From positions 744,001-808,000 of the forward strand of contig NZ_CP012546.1 in assembly GCF_002021925.1 (NCBI RefSeq): DNA of 64,000 nucleotides. The letters are read 5' to 3'. Both the position numbers and the translations under genes were made by a program. How positions within the stretch are numbered: the stretch's first letter is position 1; every line of letters starts with the position of its first letter. The notes beneath the pieces are model-generated. The model saw only the letters and a program-made list of their open reading frames with translations, was not told where the DNA came from and made no database searches. Shown here piece by piece: positions 30,208 to 37,553 of the stretch. The DNA is from Campylobacter pinnipediorum subsp. pinnipediorum. Its GTDB lineage: Bacteria > Campylobacterota > Campylobacteria > Campylobacterales > Campylobacteraceae.

Positions 30208-31164
30208 TTGATAAAAATCAATAATTTAAAAAAATATTATGGTAAGACTTTGATTATAGATGATATCTCTTTTGATGTCAAAAAAGGTGAAATTTTTGCG
30301 ATAGTAGGTCATAGTGGGGCTGGTAAATCAACTCTTTTACGTTGTATTAATGGTCTTGAAGAGTATGCTGATGGAAGTTTAAAAGTTTTTGATAAAGAGA
30401 TTAAGCAATTAAATCAAGAAGAACTTAGACATTTTAGAAAAGATGTTGGTATGATATTCCAACATTTTGCTTTGATGAGCCGTAAAAATGTTTTTGAAAA
30501 TGTTGCAACTCCGCTTAGATTTTGGGGATATAAGGATGATTATATAAACTCAAGAGTAAATGAACTTTTAAGCCTTGTTGGGCTTGAAAGCAAAAAAGAT
30601 GCTTTTCCAAATTCTTTAAGCGGTGGTCAAAAACAGCGTGTTGCTATAGCTAGGGCTTTGGCTTTAAATCCAAAGGTTTTGCTTAGTGATGAGGCTACAT
30701 CAGCACTTGATCCAAATACAACAAAATCCATTTTGGAGCTTTTAAAAAAGATAAATTTAGAGCTAGGCATAAGCATTGTTTTGGTTACTCACGAAATGGA
30801 AGTTGTGAAAAGCATAGCTAGTAGAGCTATATTGCTTGAACACGGAAAAATCATCGGCTCAGGTCTTATAGAAGAGCTTTTCTTAAAACCTGATGCTAAA
30901 ATGAAAGAGTTTTTAGGTGAAGAGGAGATACTTCCAGAAAGTGGTGTAAATATAAGATTGTTTTTTCCAAAAGAGGTTGCTCAAAGTAGTTTGATTACAA
31001 ATATGGCAAGAACTCTTGATATTGATTTTAATATAGTTTGGGGAAAGCTTGAAAAGCTAAATGAAAATGTTCTTGGTAGCTTGGTTGTTAATATAAAAGA
31101 AAGCGATAAAGACCAAGTTATTAATTATATATCAAAAAGTGGTGTTTTATGGGAGGTAGCTTAA
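30208..31164 (+). CDS. metN: methionine ABC transporter, ATP-binding protein MetN
   Basis: A 318-residue ABC ATPase: Walker [14 protein letters not shown] near residue 35, Q-loop IFQHFALM, signature [15 protein letters not shown] near 138, Walker [14 protein letters not shown], and the H-loop VTHEMEV. The C-terminal part (about 245-318) fits the NIL ligand-sensing domain that lets methionine inhibit MetNI in the family. The start is TTG 30208. The stop codon overlaps the metI start by one base (TAATG). Confidence 0.92.
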   Translation: MIKINNLKKYYGKTLIIDDISFDVKKGEIFAIVGHSGAGKSTLLRCINGLEEYADGSLKVFDKEIKQLNQEELRHFRKDVGMIFQHFALMSRKNVFENVATPLRFWGYKDDYINSRVNELLSLVGLESKKDAFPNSLSGGQKQRVAIARALALNPKVLLSDEATSALDPNTTKSILELLKKINLELGISIVLVTHEMEVVKSIASRAILLEHGKIIGSGLIEELFLKPDAKMKEFLGEEEILPESGVNIRLFFPKEVAQSSLITNMARTLDIDFNIVWGKLEKLNENVLGSLVVNIKESDKDQVINYISKSGVLWEVA

Positions 31165-31838
31165 TGTTTGGTATAGATTTTTCAAAATTTCCTGATATAT
31201 TTGTTAAAATTTTACTCCCAGCTATAAATGAAACACTTTATATGAGTCTTGTTTCAACTATACTTGCATTTGCAATAGGATTGATTCCGGCTGTATTACT
31301 TATAATATCAAGCAAAGATGGCTTAAAACCAAATCCTAAATTGTATTTTATCTTAGATGCTATGATAAATACACTAAGAAGTTTTCCTTTTATTATTTTA
31401 ATAATAGTCTTGATACCTATAACTAGAATGATAGTAGGCACTAGTATAGGGACTACTGCAACCATAGTTCCACTTACAATAGGAGCAGCTCCATTTGTTG
31501 CTAGACTTATTGAAAGTGCCTTTAAAGAGGTTGATAACGGCATTATAGAGGCGGCAAAGAGTTTTGGTGCCTCAAAATTTCAAATAATTTTTAGAATAAT
31601 GCTAGTTGAATCACTGCCTAGTATAATCTCAGCTTTGACACTAACACTTATAGTAAATATAGGTTTTTCTGCTATGGCTGGTGCTGTTGGAGGTGGTGGT
31701 CTTGGTGCTGTTGCTATAAACTATGGTTATCAAAGATTTAGACCAGATATTATGCTTTATACTGTTGTTATTCTCGTGATAATGGTTCATATCTTTCAAA
31801 TCATAGGAGATTTTTTATATAAAATTACAAAAAAGTAG
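31164..31838 (+). CDS. metI: methionine ABC transporter permease MetI
   Basis: A 224-residue permease with five membrane segments and the EAA-type coupling loop EAAKSFGASKFQIIFRIMLVE near residue 130. Its closing region GFSAMAGAVGGGGLGAVAINYGYQRF is typical of MetI. ATG 31164 is preferred over ATG 31149 because GGGAGG, at 31151-31156, serves as its ribosome-binding site and overlaps the end of metN. A perfect palindromic terminator covers the stop codon. metQ lies downstream as a separate unit. Confidence 0.92.
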   Translation: MFGIDFSKFPDIFVKILLPAINETLYMSLVSTILAFAIGLIPAVLLIISSKDGLKPNPKLYFILDAMINTLRSFPFIILIIVLIPITRMIVGTSIGTTATIVPLTIGAAPFVARLIESAFKEVDNGIIEAAKSFGASKFQIIFRIMLVESLPSIISALTLTLIVNIGFSAMAGAVGGGGLGAVAINYGYQRFRPDIMLYTVVILVIMVHIFQIIGDFLYKITKK

Positions 31839-31866
31839 TAATATATTACTACTTTTATCTTTTTTT
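31831..31866 (+). terminator. terminator of valS-metN-metI
   Basis: A perfect 26-base palindrome (31831-31856; half-site AAAAGTAGTAATA) contains the metI stop codon TAG and is followed by ATCTTTTTTT. It is a strong rho-independent terminator, so metQ needs its own promoter. Confidence 0.85.
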
Positions 31867-31920
31867 AAATATTTTTTTCTTAAAATTAAAAGATTATTTT
31901 ATTAAAAGAAAGGTTAAGAC

Positions 31921-31977
31921 ATGAAAACAGATATGTGCGAAATGTATGGCTTTAAGATTGAGGTGTCGATAGACTAA
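31921..31977 (+). CDS. candidate 18-residue Met-rich leader peptide of metQ
   Basis: The frame encodes MKTDMCEMYGFKIEVSID. AAAGG lies seven bases before the ATG, the same spacing as at metQ, clpB and valS here. Three of the 18 codons are Met (1, 5 and 8) and one is Cys. It lies between the metI terminator and a 17-bp inverted repeat before metQ. Its last codon and stop (GAC TAA) are part of GACTAAG, which can pair with CTTAGTC inside the later hairpin. I infer a leader peptide whose translation senses methionyl-tRNA; this is not proven. Confidence 0.5.
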   Translation: MKTDMCEMYGFKIEVSID

Positions 31978-31987
31978 GACTAGGTGC

Positions 31988-32039
31988 GAATTTCTTTTTA
32001 AGTGCTTAGTCGTTTTGCTAAACACTTAAAAAGAAATTC
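31988..32039 (+). promoter_or_regulatory. long inverted repeat in the metQ leader, possible attenuator
   Basis: The arms GAATTTCTTTTTAAGTG (31988-32004) and CACTTAAAAAGAAATTC (32023-32039) are perfect complements of 17 bases. After one mismatch, TTAG/CTAA continues the stem to an eight-base loop. The segment 32005-32011 can instead pair with 31972-31978 across the leader-peptide stop. No clean T run follows the hairpin, so it may act on RNA stability or translation rather than as a classical terminator. metQ starts 76 bases downstream. Confidence 0.55.
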
Positions 32040-32115
32040 TGTTATATTATATACATATGACTCTTCATCCTTTTTATGTGTTTGGTTTATATAAATATAT
32101 AAAAAAGGATAAAAA

Positions 32116-32889
32116 ATGAAAAAAATACTTATATCTTCTTTGGTTGCTTTAGGCTTATCTTTGTTTGCTAATGCTGATGAAAAAATAATAATCGGAGCTA
32201 CTTCTGTTCCTCATGCTGAAATTTTAGAAGCTGTAAAACCTGTTTTAAAAAAATCTGGTTATGATTTAGAAATAAAAGAATTCTTTGATTATAGTTTGCC
32301 AAATTTGGCTCTTGAAGATGAGGATTTGGATGCTAATTATTTTCAGCACACACCTTATCTAACAGAGTTTAATAAAAATAAAGGCACTCATCTTGTTACA
32401 ACTGTAGCTGTTCATATAGAGCCACTTGGAATTTATTCTAAAAAAGTAAAAAGTCTTGATGAGCTAAAAGATGGAGATAGTGTTGCTATACCAAATGATC
32501 CAACAAATGAAGATCGCGCTCTTAATATCTTAGCAAAAGCGGGGCTTATAAAGCTAAATGATGAGCCTTTAAAGACCTTGATAGATATAACAGAAAATCC
32601 TAAAAATTTAAATTTTGTTGAGATAGAAGCTGCTCAAATTCCTCGCTCTTTAGATGATATTACTTTGGCGGCTATAAACACAAACTATGCACTAAGTGCA
32701 AATTTAAATCCACTAAAAGATTCTATTTTGCTTGAAGATAAAGATAGCCCTTATGTAAACTATATAGTTGTAAAAGAGGGTCATGAAAATGATAAAAAGA
32801 TAAAGGCTCTTAACGATGCTGTAACATCAGAAGATGTTAAGAAATTTATCATAGAAAAATATCAAGGTGCTGTTTTACCAGTTTTTTAA
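32116..32889 (+). CDS. metQ: methionine-binding protein MetQ (NlpA family)
   Basis: 257 residues: a signal peptide (about 1-20, ending in LFANA) and the NlpA/MetQ fold with IGATSVPHAEILEAVKP, the EFFDYSLPNLALEDEDLDANYFQHTPYL segment and the NPKNLNFVEIEAAQIPRSL region. It delivers methionine to MetNI in the periplasm. Unlike classical MetQ there is no lipobox cysteine, so signal peptidase I cleavage to a soluble protein is expected. AAAAAAGG precedes the ATG. It is split from metN-metI by a terminator and a structured leader. Confidence 0.92.
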   Translation: MKKILISSLVALGLSLFANADEKIIIGATSVPHAEILEAVKPVLKKSGYDLEIKEFFDYSLPNLALEDEDLDANYFQHTPYLTEFNKNKGTHLVTTVAVHIEPLGIYSKKVKSLDELKDGDSVAIPNDPTNEDRALNILAKAGLIKLNDEPLKTLIDITENPKNLNFVEIEAAQIPRSLDDITLAAINTNYALSANLNPLKDSILLEDKDSPYVNYIVVKEGHENDKKIKALNDAVTSEDVKKFIIEKYQGAVLPVF

Positions 32890-32896
32890 TTTTTTA

Positions 32897-32924
32897 TTAG
32901 GTGTGATGAGTTTCATCCACCTAA
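32897..32924 (+). terminator. hairpin after metQ
   Basis: TTAGGTG and GATGA pair with TCATC and CACCTAA around a GTT loop, with one bulged T: 12 base pairs. It begins eight bases after the metQ stop. No clear T run follows, so termination is likely but not certain. Confidence 0.45.
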
Positions 32925-32945
32925 ATATATTATCCTAAGGCAATT

Positions 32946-33578
32946 ATGATTATTTATCCATTTATTACTTTGATTATAGTTCATTTTATGGCTTTACTTA
33001 TGCCTGGTCCTGATTTTTTTATTGTTACAAGAACTGCTTTAGCTCATGGTTACAAACAAAGCTTATTTGTCTCTTTAGGTGTTGGGACAGGTGCTATTTT
33101 ATGGAGTATTTTAAGTTTAGTTGGTCTAAAAACGATTTTTGATATCTACCCATTTTTTCAGATATTAATTATGATTTGTGGTGCTTTTTATCTTTTTTTT
33201 ATATCTTTTTCTATTTTAAAATCAATGATGGTTAAAATTGATTTTATATCACAAAATTTATCAAATCATTATAGTCTATTTTATTTTTACAAAAAAGGAT
33301 TTTTTACAAATATAACAAATCCAAAAGTTATTTTGTATTTTTCTAGTATTTTTTCTTCTTTTATGGATAATTTTAAATCCAGCACAAGTTTAATTATAGT
33401 CTTTTTAATTATAAGTTTTGAAACTACTTTATTTTTTATAGTACTTGCCAAATTATTTTCAAAACATAGTTTTAGGGATATGTTTTTTAGAAAGCATAAG
33501 ATTATAGATACATTTTGTGCTTTGATTTTTATGATATTTGCTGTTTCTATTATTTATGAAGTTTTAATTAGGATTTAA
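32946..33578 (+). CDS. LysE/RhtB family amino-acid exporter
   Basis: 210 residues with five to six membrane helices. The family's N-terminal signature is clear: HFMALLMPGPDFFIVTRTALAHGYKQ, followed by GVGTGAILWS and, in the middle, KKGFFTNITNPKVILYFSSIF. Members export amino acids or homoserine lactones; the substrate cannot be told. The dedA-type gene starts three bases after it ends, so they form an operon. The position behind metQ could mean Met-related export but that is only a guess. Confidence 0.85.
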   Translation: MIIYPFITLIIVHFMALLMPGPDFFIVTRTALAHGYKQSLFVSLGVGTGAILWSILSLVGLKTIFDIYPFFQILIMICGAFYLFFISFSILKSMMVKIDFISQNLSNHYSLFYFYKKGFFTNITNPKVILYFSSIFSSFMDNFKSSTSLIIVFLIISFETTLFFIVLAKLFSKHSFRDMFFRKHKIIDTFCALIFMIFAVSIIYEVLIRI

Positions 33579-33580
33579 TT

Positions 33581-34171
33581 TTGTTTATTGATATTGTAAA
33601 TTTTATAGTAAATCAAGTAAGGGATTGGGGTTATTTTGGTATATTTTTTCTTATGTTTCTGGAAAGTTTATTTTTTCCGTTTCCTAGTGAAATTGTTATG
33701 ATACCAGCTGGATATTTAGCTAGTAAAAATGAGATTAATTTTTGCGCTTCTTTTTTGGTAGGAACTACTGGTTCGTTGCTCGGGGCATTATTTAACTATT
33801 ATTTATGCTATTTTTTTGGAAGAAGATTGATTTATAAGTATGCTGGCTATATTGGTTTAAGCCAAAATAAATTAGATAAATTTCAAGATTTTTTTAATAA
33901 ACACGGAGAAATTTCTACTTTTAATTCAAGATTGCTTCCTGGCATTAGACAATACATTAGTTTGCCTGCCGGTTTTGCTAAAATGAATATATTTAAATTT
34001 TCACTATATACAACACTAGGTGCTGGAATTTGGGTATTTATTCTTTTGATGTTGGGATATTTTTTTGGCTCAAATCCATCAAAAGAGTATATGTATATAG
34101 TTAGTTTTGCACTTTTTAGCGTTGTTTTGATTATAAGTTTGGTTTATGTCGCAAAGATAAGAAAAAAATAA
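33581..34171 (+). CDS. DedA family membrane protein
   Basis: 196 residues with the DedA/SNARE-associated pattern: GIFFLMFLESLFFPFPSEIVMIPAG at the start, a re-entrant region with LGALFNYYLCYFFGRR, and FNSRLLPGIRQYISLPAGFAKM in the middle. DedA proteins are inner-membrane transporters linked to undecaprenyl phosphate or phospholipid recycling and to membrane potential. It begins with TTG at 33581. Its stop abuts the stop of the convergent hot-dog gene with no base in between. Confidence 0.87.
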   Translation: MFIDIVNFIVNQVRDWGYFGIFFLMFLESLFFPFPSEIVMIPAGYLASKNEINFCASFLVGTTGSLLGALFNYYLCYFFGRRLIYKYAGYIGLSQNKLDKFQDFFNKHGEISTFNSRLLPGIRQYISLPAGFAKMNIFKFSLYTTLGAGIWVFILLMLGYFFGSNPSKEYMYIVSFALFSVVLIISLVYVAKIRKK

Positions 34172-34714
34172 TTAATTTTTTTCTTTTTCTTGTTCCTTTT
34201 CTTGTTCTTTTTCCTTTGCTCTTCTTATAGCTGCTTCTTTTTGTATATTTTTTTGTTGTGCTAAAAATACATGCTCTTCTAAAACAACTGCTTGAAATGT
34301 TCCTTCAAATACCTTAATTTCTCTTACTTTTCCAGTTACTCTTACATCTCTTTTTCTTGATTCATCAAAATATGCCTGAGCTTCAAACTCAACTATATCG
34401 CCAAGTCTTACTGGACCAAAGAAATTTATTCTAGCACTTATGCTTACACAATATTCTTCATTTATGGAAGTTAATGCTGCATAGTTTGCTGCTGAAAAAA
34501 CAAAACCGCTGTGTATTAAGCCTTCATTATCACTAACCATTTCTTCTATTGTAAAAAGCTTTGTTTTTGCATAGCTTTTTTTTAATTCTGTAACAACTCC
34601 TGAGAGATTTAGTTTTATTGCGCTTGATGTTTTTAACTCATTTCTAAATGGGTTTTCTTCTTCAGGGAGTATAATTCCATCTGAGTTATTTTCAAATATA
34701 TTTTCATCAGACAT
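34172..34714 (-). CDS. hot-dog fold protein (Cj0977-like)
   Basis: 180 residues. The central part has a hot-dog thioesterase-like pattern: a long helix region (DNEGLIHSGFVFSAANYAAL, with the typical HxGxxxxAA helix) and strands with ARINFFGPVRLGDIVEFEA. It lacks an obvious catalytic Asp/Glu. In C. jejuni the equivalent gene next to cmoB is Cj0977, a hot-dog protein tied to the flagellar regulon and to invasion; this is from memory and the match rests on position and fold. The C-terminus is a low-complexity Lys-Glu-Gln tail. It starts 11 bases after cmoB ends. Confidence 0.75.
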   Translation of the reverse strand: MSDENIFENNSDGIILPEEENPFRNELKTSSAIKLNLSGVVTELKKSYAKTKLFTIEEMVSDNEGLIHSGFVFSAANYAALTSINEEYCVSISARINFFGPVRLGDIVEFEAQAYFDESRKRDVRVTGKVREIKVFEGTFQAVVLEEHVFLAQQKNIQKEAAIRRAKEKEQEKEQEKEKN

Positions 34715-34725
34715 TGTATTACCTT

Positions 34726-35616
34726 TTAAATTTTAATTTTAATATATACTCTTTTTGGGGCTGGGTAACCCTCTATAGTTTTTGAGTTGTCATTTGGATC
34801 TAAGAAATTTTCTAAACTCTCTCCATTTATCCACTCTGTTTTTCTTTGTTCGTTGGTGTCTGTTTCTTTTGTTGCTAAAATTTCAAAATCTTTAAATTTA
34901 GCTCTTTCGCACCAGTTTTGTAAAACTTGTAAGCTTGGAATAAAGTAAATGTTTGGTATTTTTGAGTATGTTGTTTTAGGTGATAATACAAAATCACCTT
35001 GTATGTCTATATACATAGTGTCTAAAAATACCTCTCCATTTTTATTAAGTGATTGTTTAAGTTCTTTTAGCATTTTTATTGGATCGCTTCTGTGGTATAT
35101 AACTCCAAGACAAAATATAGTATCAAACTTATGCTCAAAATATGGCAAATGCTCAACACCCAAAAGTTCATAGTTTATAATATCGCTTTTTATTAGTTTA
35201 TTAAGAAATTTAAATTGCATTGCTGTGTGTATGCTTGGGTCAAAACCAACTATTTTTTTAGGTTTAAAATCAAGCATTCTAAACATATAATAGCCATTAT
35301 TGCAACCAACATCGGCAACTATCTTATCTTTTAGATTAAGGTGCGGTTTTAAAATATTAAATTTAATAAAACTTTGCCATTCTGTATCTATAAATAAATT
35401 ATTTATTTCAAAAGGACCTTTTCTCCAGGGTTTTAACGCTTTTGCTATTTTTTCAATTATATCTTTATCTTTTGAGTCATCAAATTTTATTTTTACTCTA
35501 TCTGCAAACTCACATAGGCATTGAAAATCCAAAATATCTATTTGTTTTAAAATATCTGAGTTTCTTTCCGAAAATAGCTCTTTTTGTTTTAAATTTCTTA
35601 TCTTTTCTAAATCCAT
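34726..35616 (-). CDS. cmoB: tRNA U34 carboxymethyltransferase
   Basis: CmoB transfers a carboxymethyl group from carboxy-SAM to 5-hydroxyuridine-34 of tRNA, completing cmo5U. The SAM-fold motif KIVADVGCNNGYYMFRML is near residue 110, followed by IVGFDPS, FCLGVIYHRSDPIKMLKEL and the C-terminal EWINGESLENFLDPND stretch, all typical of CmoB. I start at ATG 35616, giving 296 residues; the frame is open to GTG 35646 within the upstream lipoprotein gene. cmoA is not in the window. Confidence 0.9.
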   Translation of the reverse strand: MDLEKIRNLKQKELFSERNSDILKQIDILDFQCLCEFADRVKIKFDDSKDKDIIEKIAKALKPWRKGPFEINNLFIDTEWQSFIKFNILKPHLNLKDKIVADVGCNNGYYMFRMLDFKPKKIVGFDPSIHTAMQFKFLNKLIKSDIINYELLGVEHLPYFEHKFDTIFCLGVIYHRSDPIKMLKELKQSLNKNGEVFLDTMYIDIQGDFVLSPKTTYSKIPNIYFIPSLQVLQNWCERAKFKDFEILATKETDTNEQRKTEWINGESLENFLDPNDNSKTIEGYPAPKRVYIKIKI

Positions 35617-35618
35617 TT

Positions 35619-35783
35619 TTACCAATCTATTATATTGTGCGGACACTCTTTTTTATATGTTCCTGTTGCATCATAATACTCTTTGCAATCATTATAATAA
35701 TTGGTAGAAACTCCTCTTGCATTAAAGAACACACAACCATTAAAAAATAAAATCATAAATGTAAATAATATCACGCTTTTCAT
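35619..35783 (-). CDS. 54-residue lipoprotein
   Basis: A small gene two bases upstream of cmoB. The protein starts MKSVILFTFMILFFNGCVFF: a short charged N-terminus, a hydrophobic core and a lipobox (FFNGC) with Cys17 as the likely lipidated residue. The mature part of 38 residues has two more cysteines (33 and 47) that could form a disulfide, and ends in IIDW. C. jejuni has a small lipoprotein gene at the same place (Cj0978c, from memory). It is too short for many gene finders. Function unknown. Confidence 0.75.
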   Translation of the reverse strand: MKSVILFTFMILFFNGCVFFNARGVSTNYYNDCKEYYDATGTYKKECPHNIIDW

Positions 35784-35888
35784 GGCACTAATTTTATCAT
35801 AAAAAGCTAAAATTTATATTTTTTAATATACAATGAGCGCTATTTTAGAGCTAAGTTTTAGCTAATGTATTATTTAAGGCAAATGTCA

Positions 35889-36974
35889 ATGAAAAGACGT
35901 GATTTTTTTAAATTCGGCAGTATATTAGGTGCTACTTGCGCTATTTCAAGTGTTGCTACAGCAAAAAGCGATATAAAATCAAAACAAAATAGAACTTTTA
36001 ATATAAATTTAAAACATTTTATAAAAGAGAAGTCTATAGATCAAAGGCTTTGGGTTCCGCTTGTTACAAATACGGATTATCAACAAATTACTAGTTTATA
36101 TGATATAAATACAAATTCAAAAGATTATTATATGTCTGATTTTGAAATTCCAACACTATATGCTAAATTTGATGATAAAGATAAAAACTTTAATCTAGAT
36201 ATTAGTTTTAGTGTTCAAACACAGGAGAGAAATACTGATTTTTCTAAGGTTAATTTTAATGAAAATGAAAAGTTGCCTCCTGAGATTGAAAAATTTTTAA
36301 AACCAACCACACAAATTCCAGTAGATGGTGTTGTATTTGAAAAAGCAAAACAGATAGTTGGTAACATAAAAGGCGACTTAGAAAAAGCAAAAGCTATATA
36401 TACATGGGTCGCAAATACAATGCAAAGAGATAATAGTGTCATAGGTTGTGGTCGTGGAGATATAAAAGCTATACTTGAAACAGGAAAATTAGTCGGTAAA
36501 TGCACCGATATAAACTCTGTTTTTGTTGGATTGTGTAGAGCTGTTGGTATTCCTGCTCGTGAGTTTTTTGGTATAAGAGTAGGGCAGTCTAAAACATCAA
36601 ATCAAATGGGCAAGGCTGATAAAAATGGATTTGCTGATATTACCGGAGCACAGCATTGTCGTGCAGAGTTTTATTTAAAAGGTTATGGCTGGATTCCTGT
36701 TGACCCTGCTGATGTTACAAAGGTTAGACTAGGAGAAAACCTAGACAATAACGATGCAAGAATTGGTCAAATAAGAGATTATTTATTTGGAAATTGGGAA
36801 ATGTGTTGGATAGGTTTTAACTATGGTCGCGATTTTATCTTAAAACCACAACCAGAACAGTATCCTATGAATAACTTTGGCTATCCATATGCTGAGCTTG
36901 AAGGTAATGTTATTGATTATTATTCGCCAAAAGATTTTTCATACAAATACACATCTCAAGAGATTTTGATTTGA
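35889..36974 (+). CDS. Tat-exported transglutaminase-like protein
   Basis: 361 residues. The N-terminus MKRRDFFKFGSILGATCAIS is a twin-arginine signal with the RRxFFK motif. The C-terminal half is a transglutaminase-like (papain-fold) domain with all three catalytic residues: Cys205 in GKCTDINSVFVGLCRA, His256 in AQHCRAEFY and Asp272 in GWIPVDPAD. Such domains act as peptidases or amidases; the substrate is unknown. ATG 35889 is chosen because AAGG lies nine bases upstream; ATG 35865 and 35883 are less well placed. The stop overlaps the MerT-like gene. Confidence 0.85.
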   Translation: MKRRDFFKFGSILGATCAISSVATAKSDIKSKQNRTFNINLKHFIKEKSIDQRLWVPLVTNTDYQQITSLYDINTNSKDYYMSDFEIPTLYAKFDDKDKNFNLDISFSVQTQERNTDFSKVNFNENEKLPPEIEKFLKPTTQIPVDGVVFEKAKQIVGNIKGDLEKAKAIYTWVANTMQRDNSVIGCGRGDIKAILETGKLVGKCTDINSVFVGLCRAVGIPAREFFGIRVGQSKTSNQMGKADKNGFADITGAQHCRAEFYLKGYGWIPVDPADVTKVRLGENLDNNDARIGQIRDYLFGNWEMCWIGFNYGRDFILKPQPEQYPMNNFGYPYAELEGNVIDYYSPKDFSYKYTSQEILI

Positions 36975-37297
36975 AAAGATTTTATCTATTATTTTTTTCA
37001 ATAGGGACTGGTATTTTAGCGACTTTGTGTTGCTTGCCAGCCTTGTTGATTTTAGTGTTTGGTGTATCTTTTTCTTTTTTCTCAAATTTGGATTTTTTAA
37101 CAGAATATAGAGCATTTTTCACAATAATATCTTTGTTATTATTTATTTTATGGAGTTTTTTATATTTAAATGGTAAAAAAAGCTTTTGCTCGGTTGCTAC
37201 TTATAGTAAAAAAAATATTTTAAATTATTTAATTGTTTTATTATTATTTTTATTATTGCTTTTTTATCCAGAAATTTTAGGATTTTTATATGAGTAA
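36971..37297 (+). CDS. MerT-like metal transport membrane protein
   Basis: 108 residues with three membrane helices. The first holds a vicinal cysteine pair (ILATLCCLPALLILVFG) as in MerT mercuric transporters; a further Cys sits in KSFCSVATYSKKN near residue 75 between helices two and three. MerT is usually about 116 residues. It starts with TTG at 36971, overlapping the transglutaminase gene stop by four bases, and overlaps the MerP-like gene by eight. No merA or merR is present, so the true metal may not be mercury. Confidence 0.7.
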   Translation: MKRFYLLFFSIGTGILATLCCLPALLILVFGVSFSFFSNLDFLTEYRAFFTIISLLLFILWSFLYLNGKKSFCSVATYSKKNILNYLIVLLLFLLLLFYPEILGFLYE

Positions 37298-37550
37298 AAT
37301 TTTATTACTGTTTTTATTAAGTGTAAATATCTTTGCAAAAGATATAGTTATATTGGTTGAGGCTATGCATTGTCCTCTTTGCACTGTTTTGGTTAGAAAA
37401 GAGCTTTTAAAGGTTGATGGTGTTGAAAAAGTAAAAGCCAAATTGGTATCAAAAAAAGCTTATGTTACAGCTAATGATAGTGTTGATGAAAATAAACTTT
37501 TAAAAGCCATAGAAAAAATAAACTATCCAGGTATTATTGTAAAGGAGTAA
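37290..37550 (+). CDS. MerP-like periplasmic heavy-metal-binding protein
   Basis: 86 residues: a signal peptide (about 1-16, ending NIFA) and one heavy-metal-associated (HMA) domain with AMHCPLCTVLVRKELLKVDG, where the two cysteines of the CxxC site are 27 and 30. MerP hands a thiophilic metal ion to MerT. The gene overlaps the MerT-like gene, which supports a pair. pepD follows after three bases. Confidence 0.75.
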   Translation: MSKILLLFLLSVNIFAKDIVILVEAMHCPLCTVLVRKELLKVDGVEKVKAKLVSKKAYVTANDSVDENKLLKAIEKINYPGIIVKE

Positions 37551-37553
37551 AAA

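Noticed and set aside
32057-32118. A 20-codon frame directly before metQ ending in its start codon
   Set aside because: No ribosome-binding site; it lies in the metQ leader and is probably chance.
36971-37550. A mercury resistance (mer) transposon
   Set aside because: No merA, merR, transposase or inverted repeats; the genes overlap a core operon.
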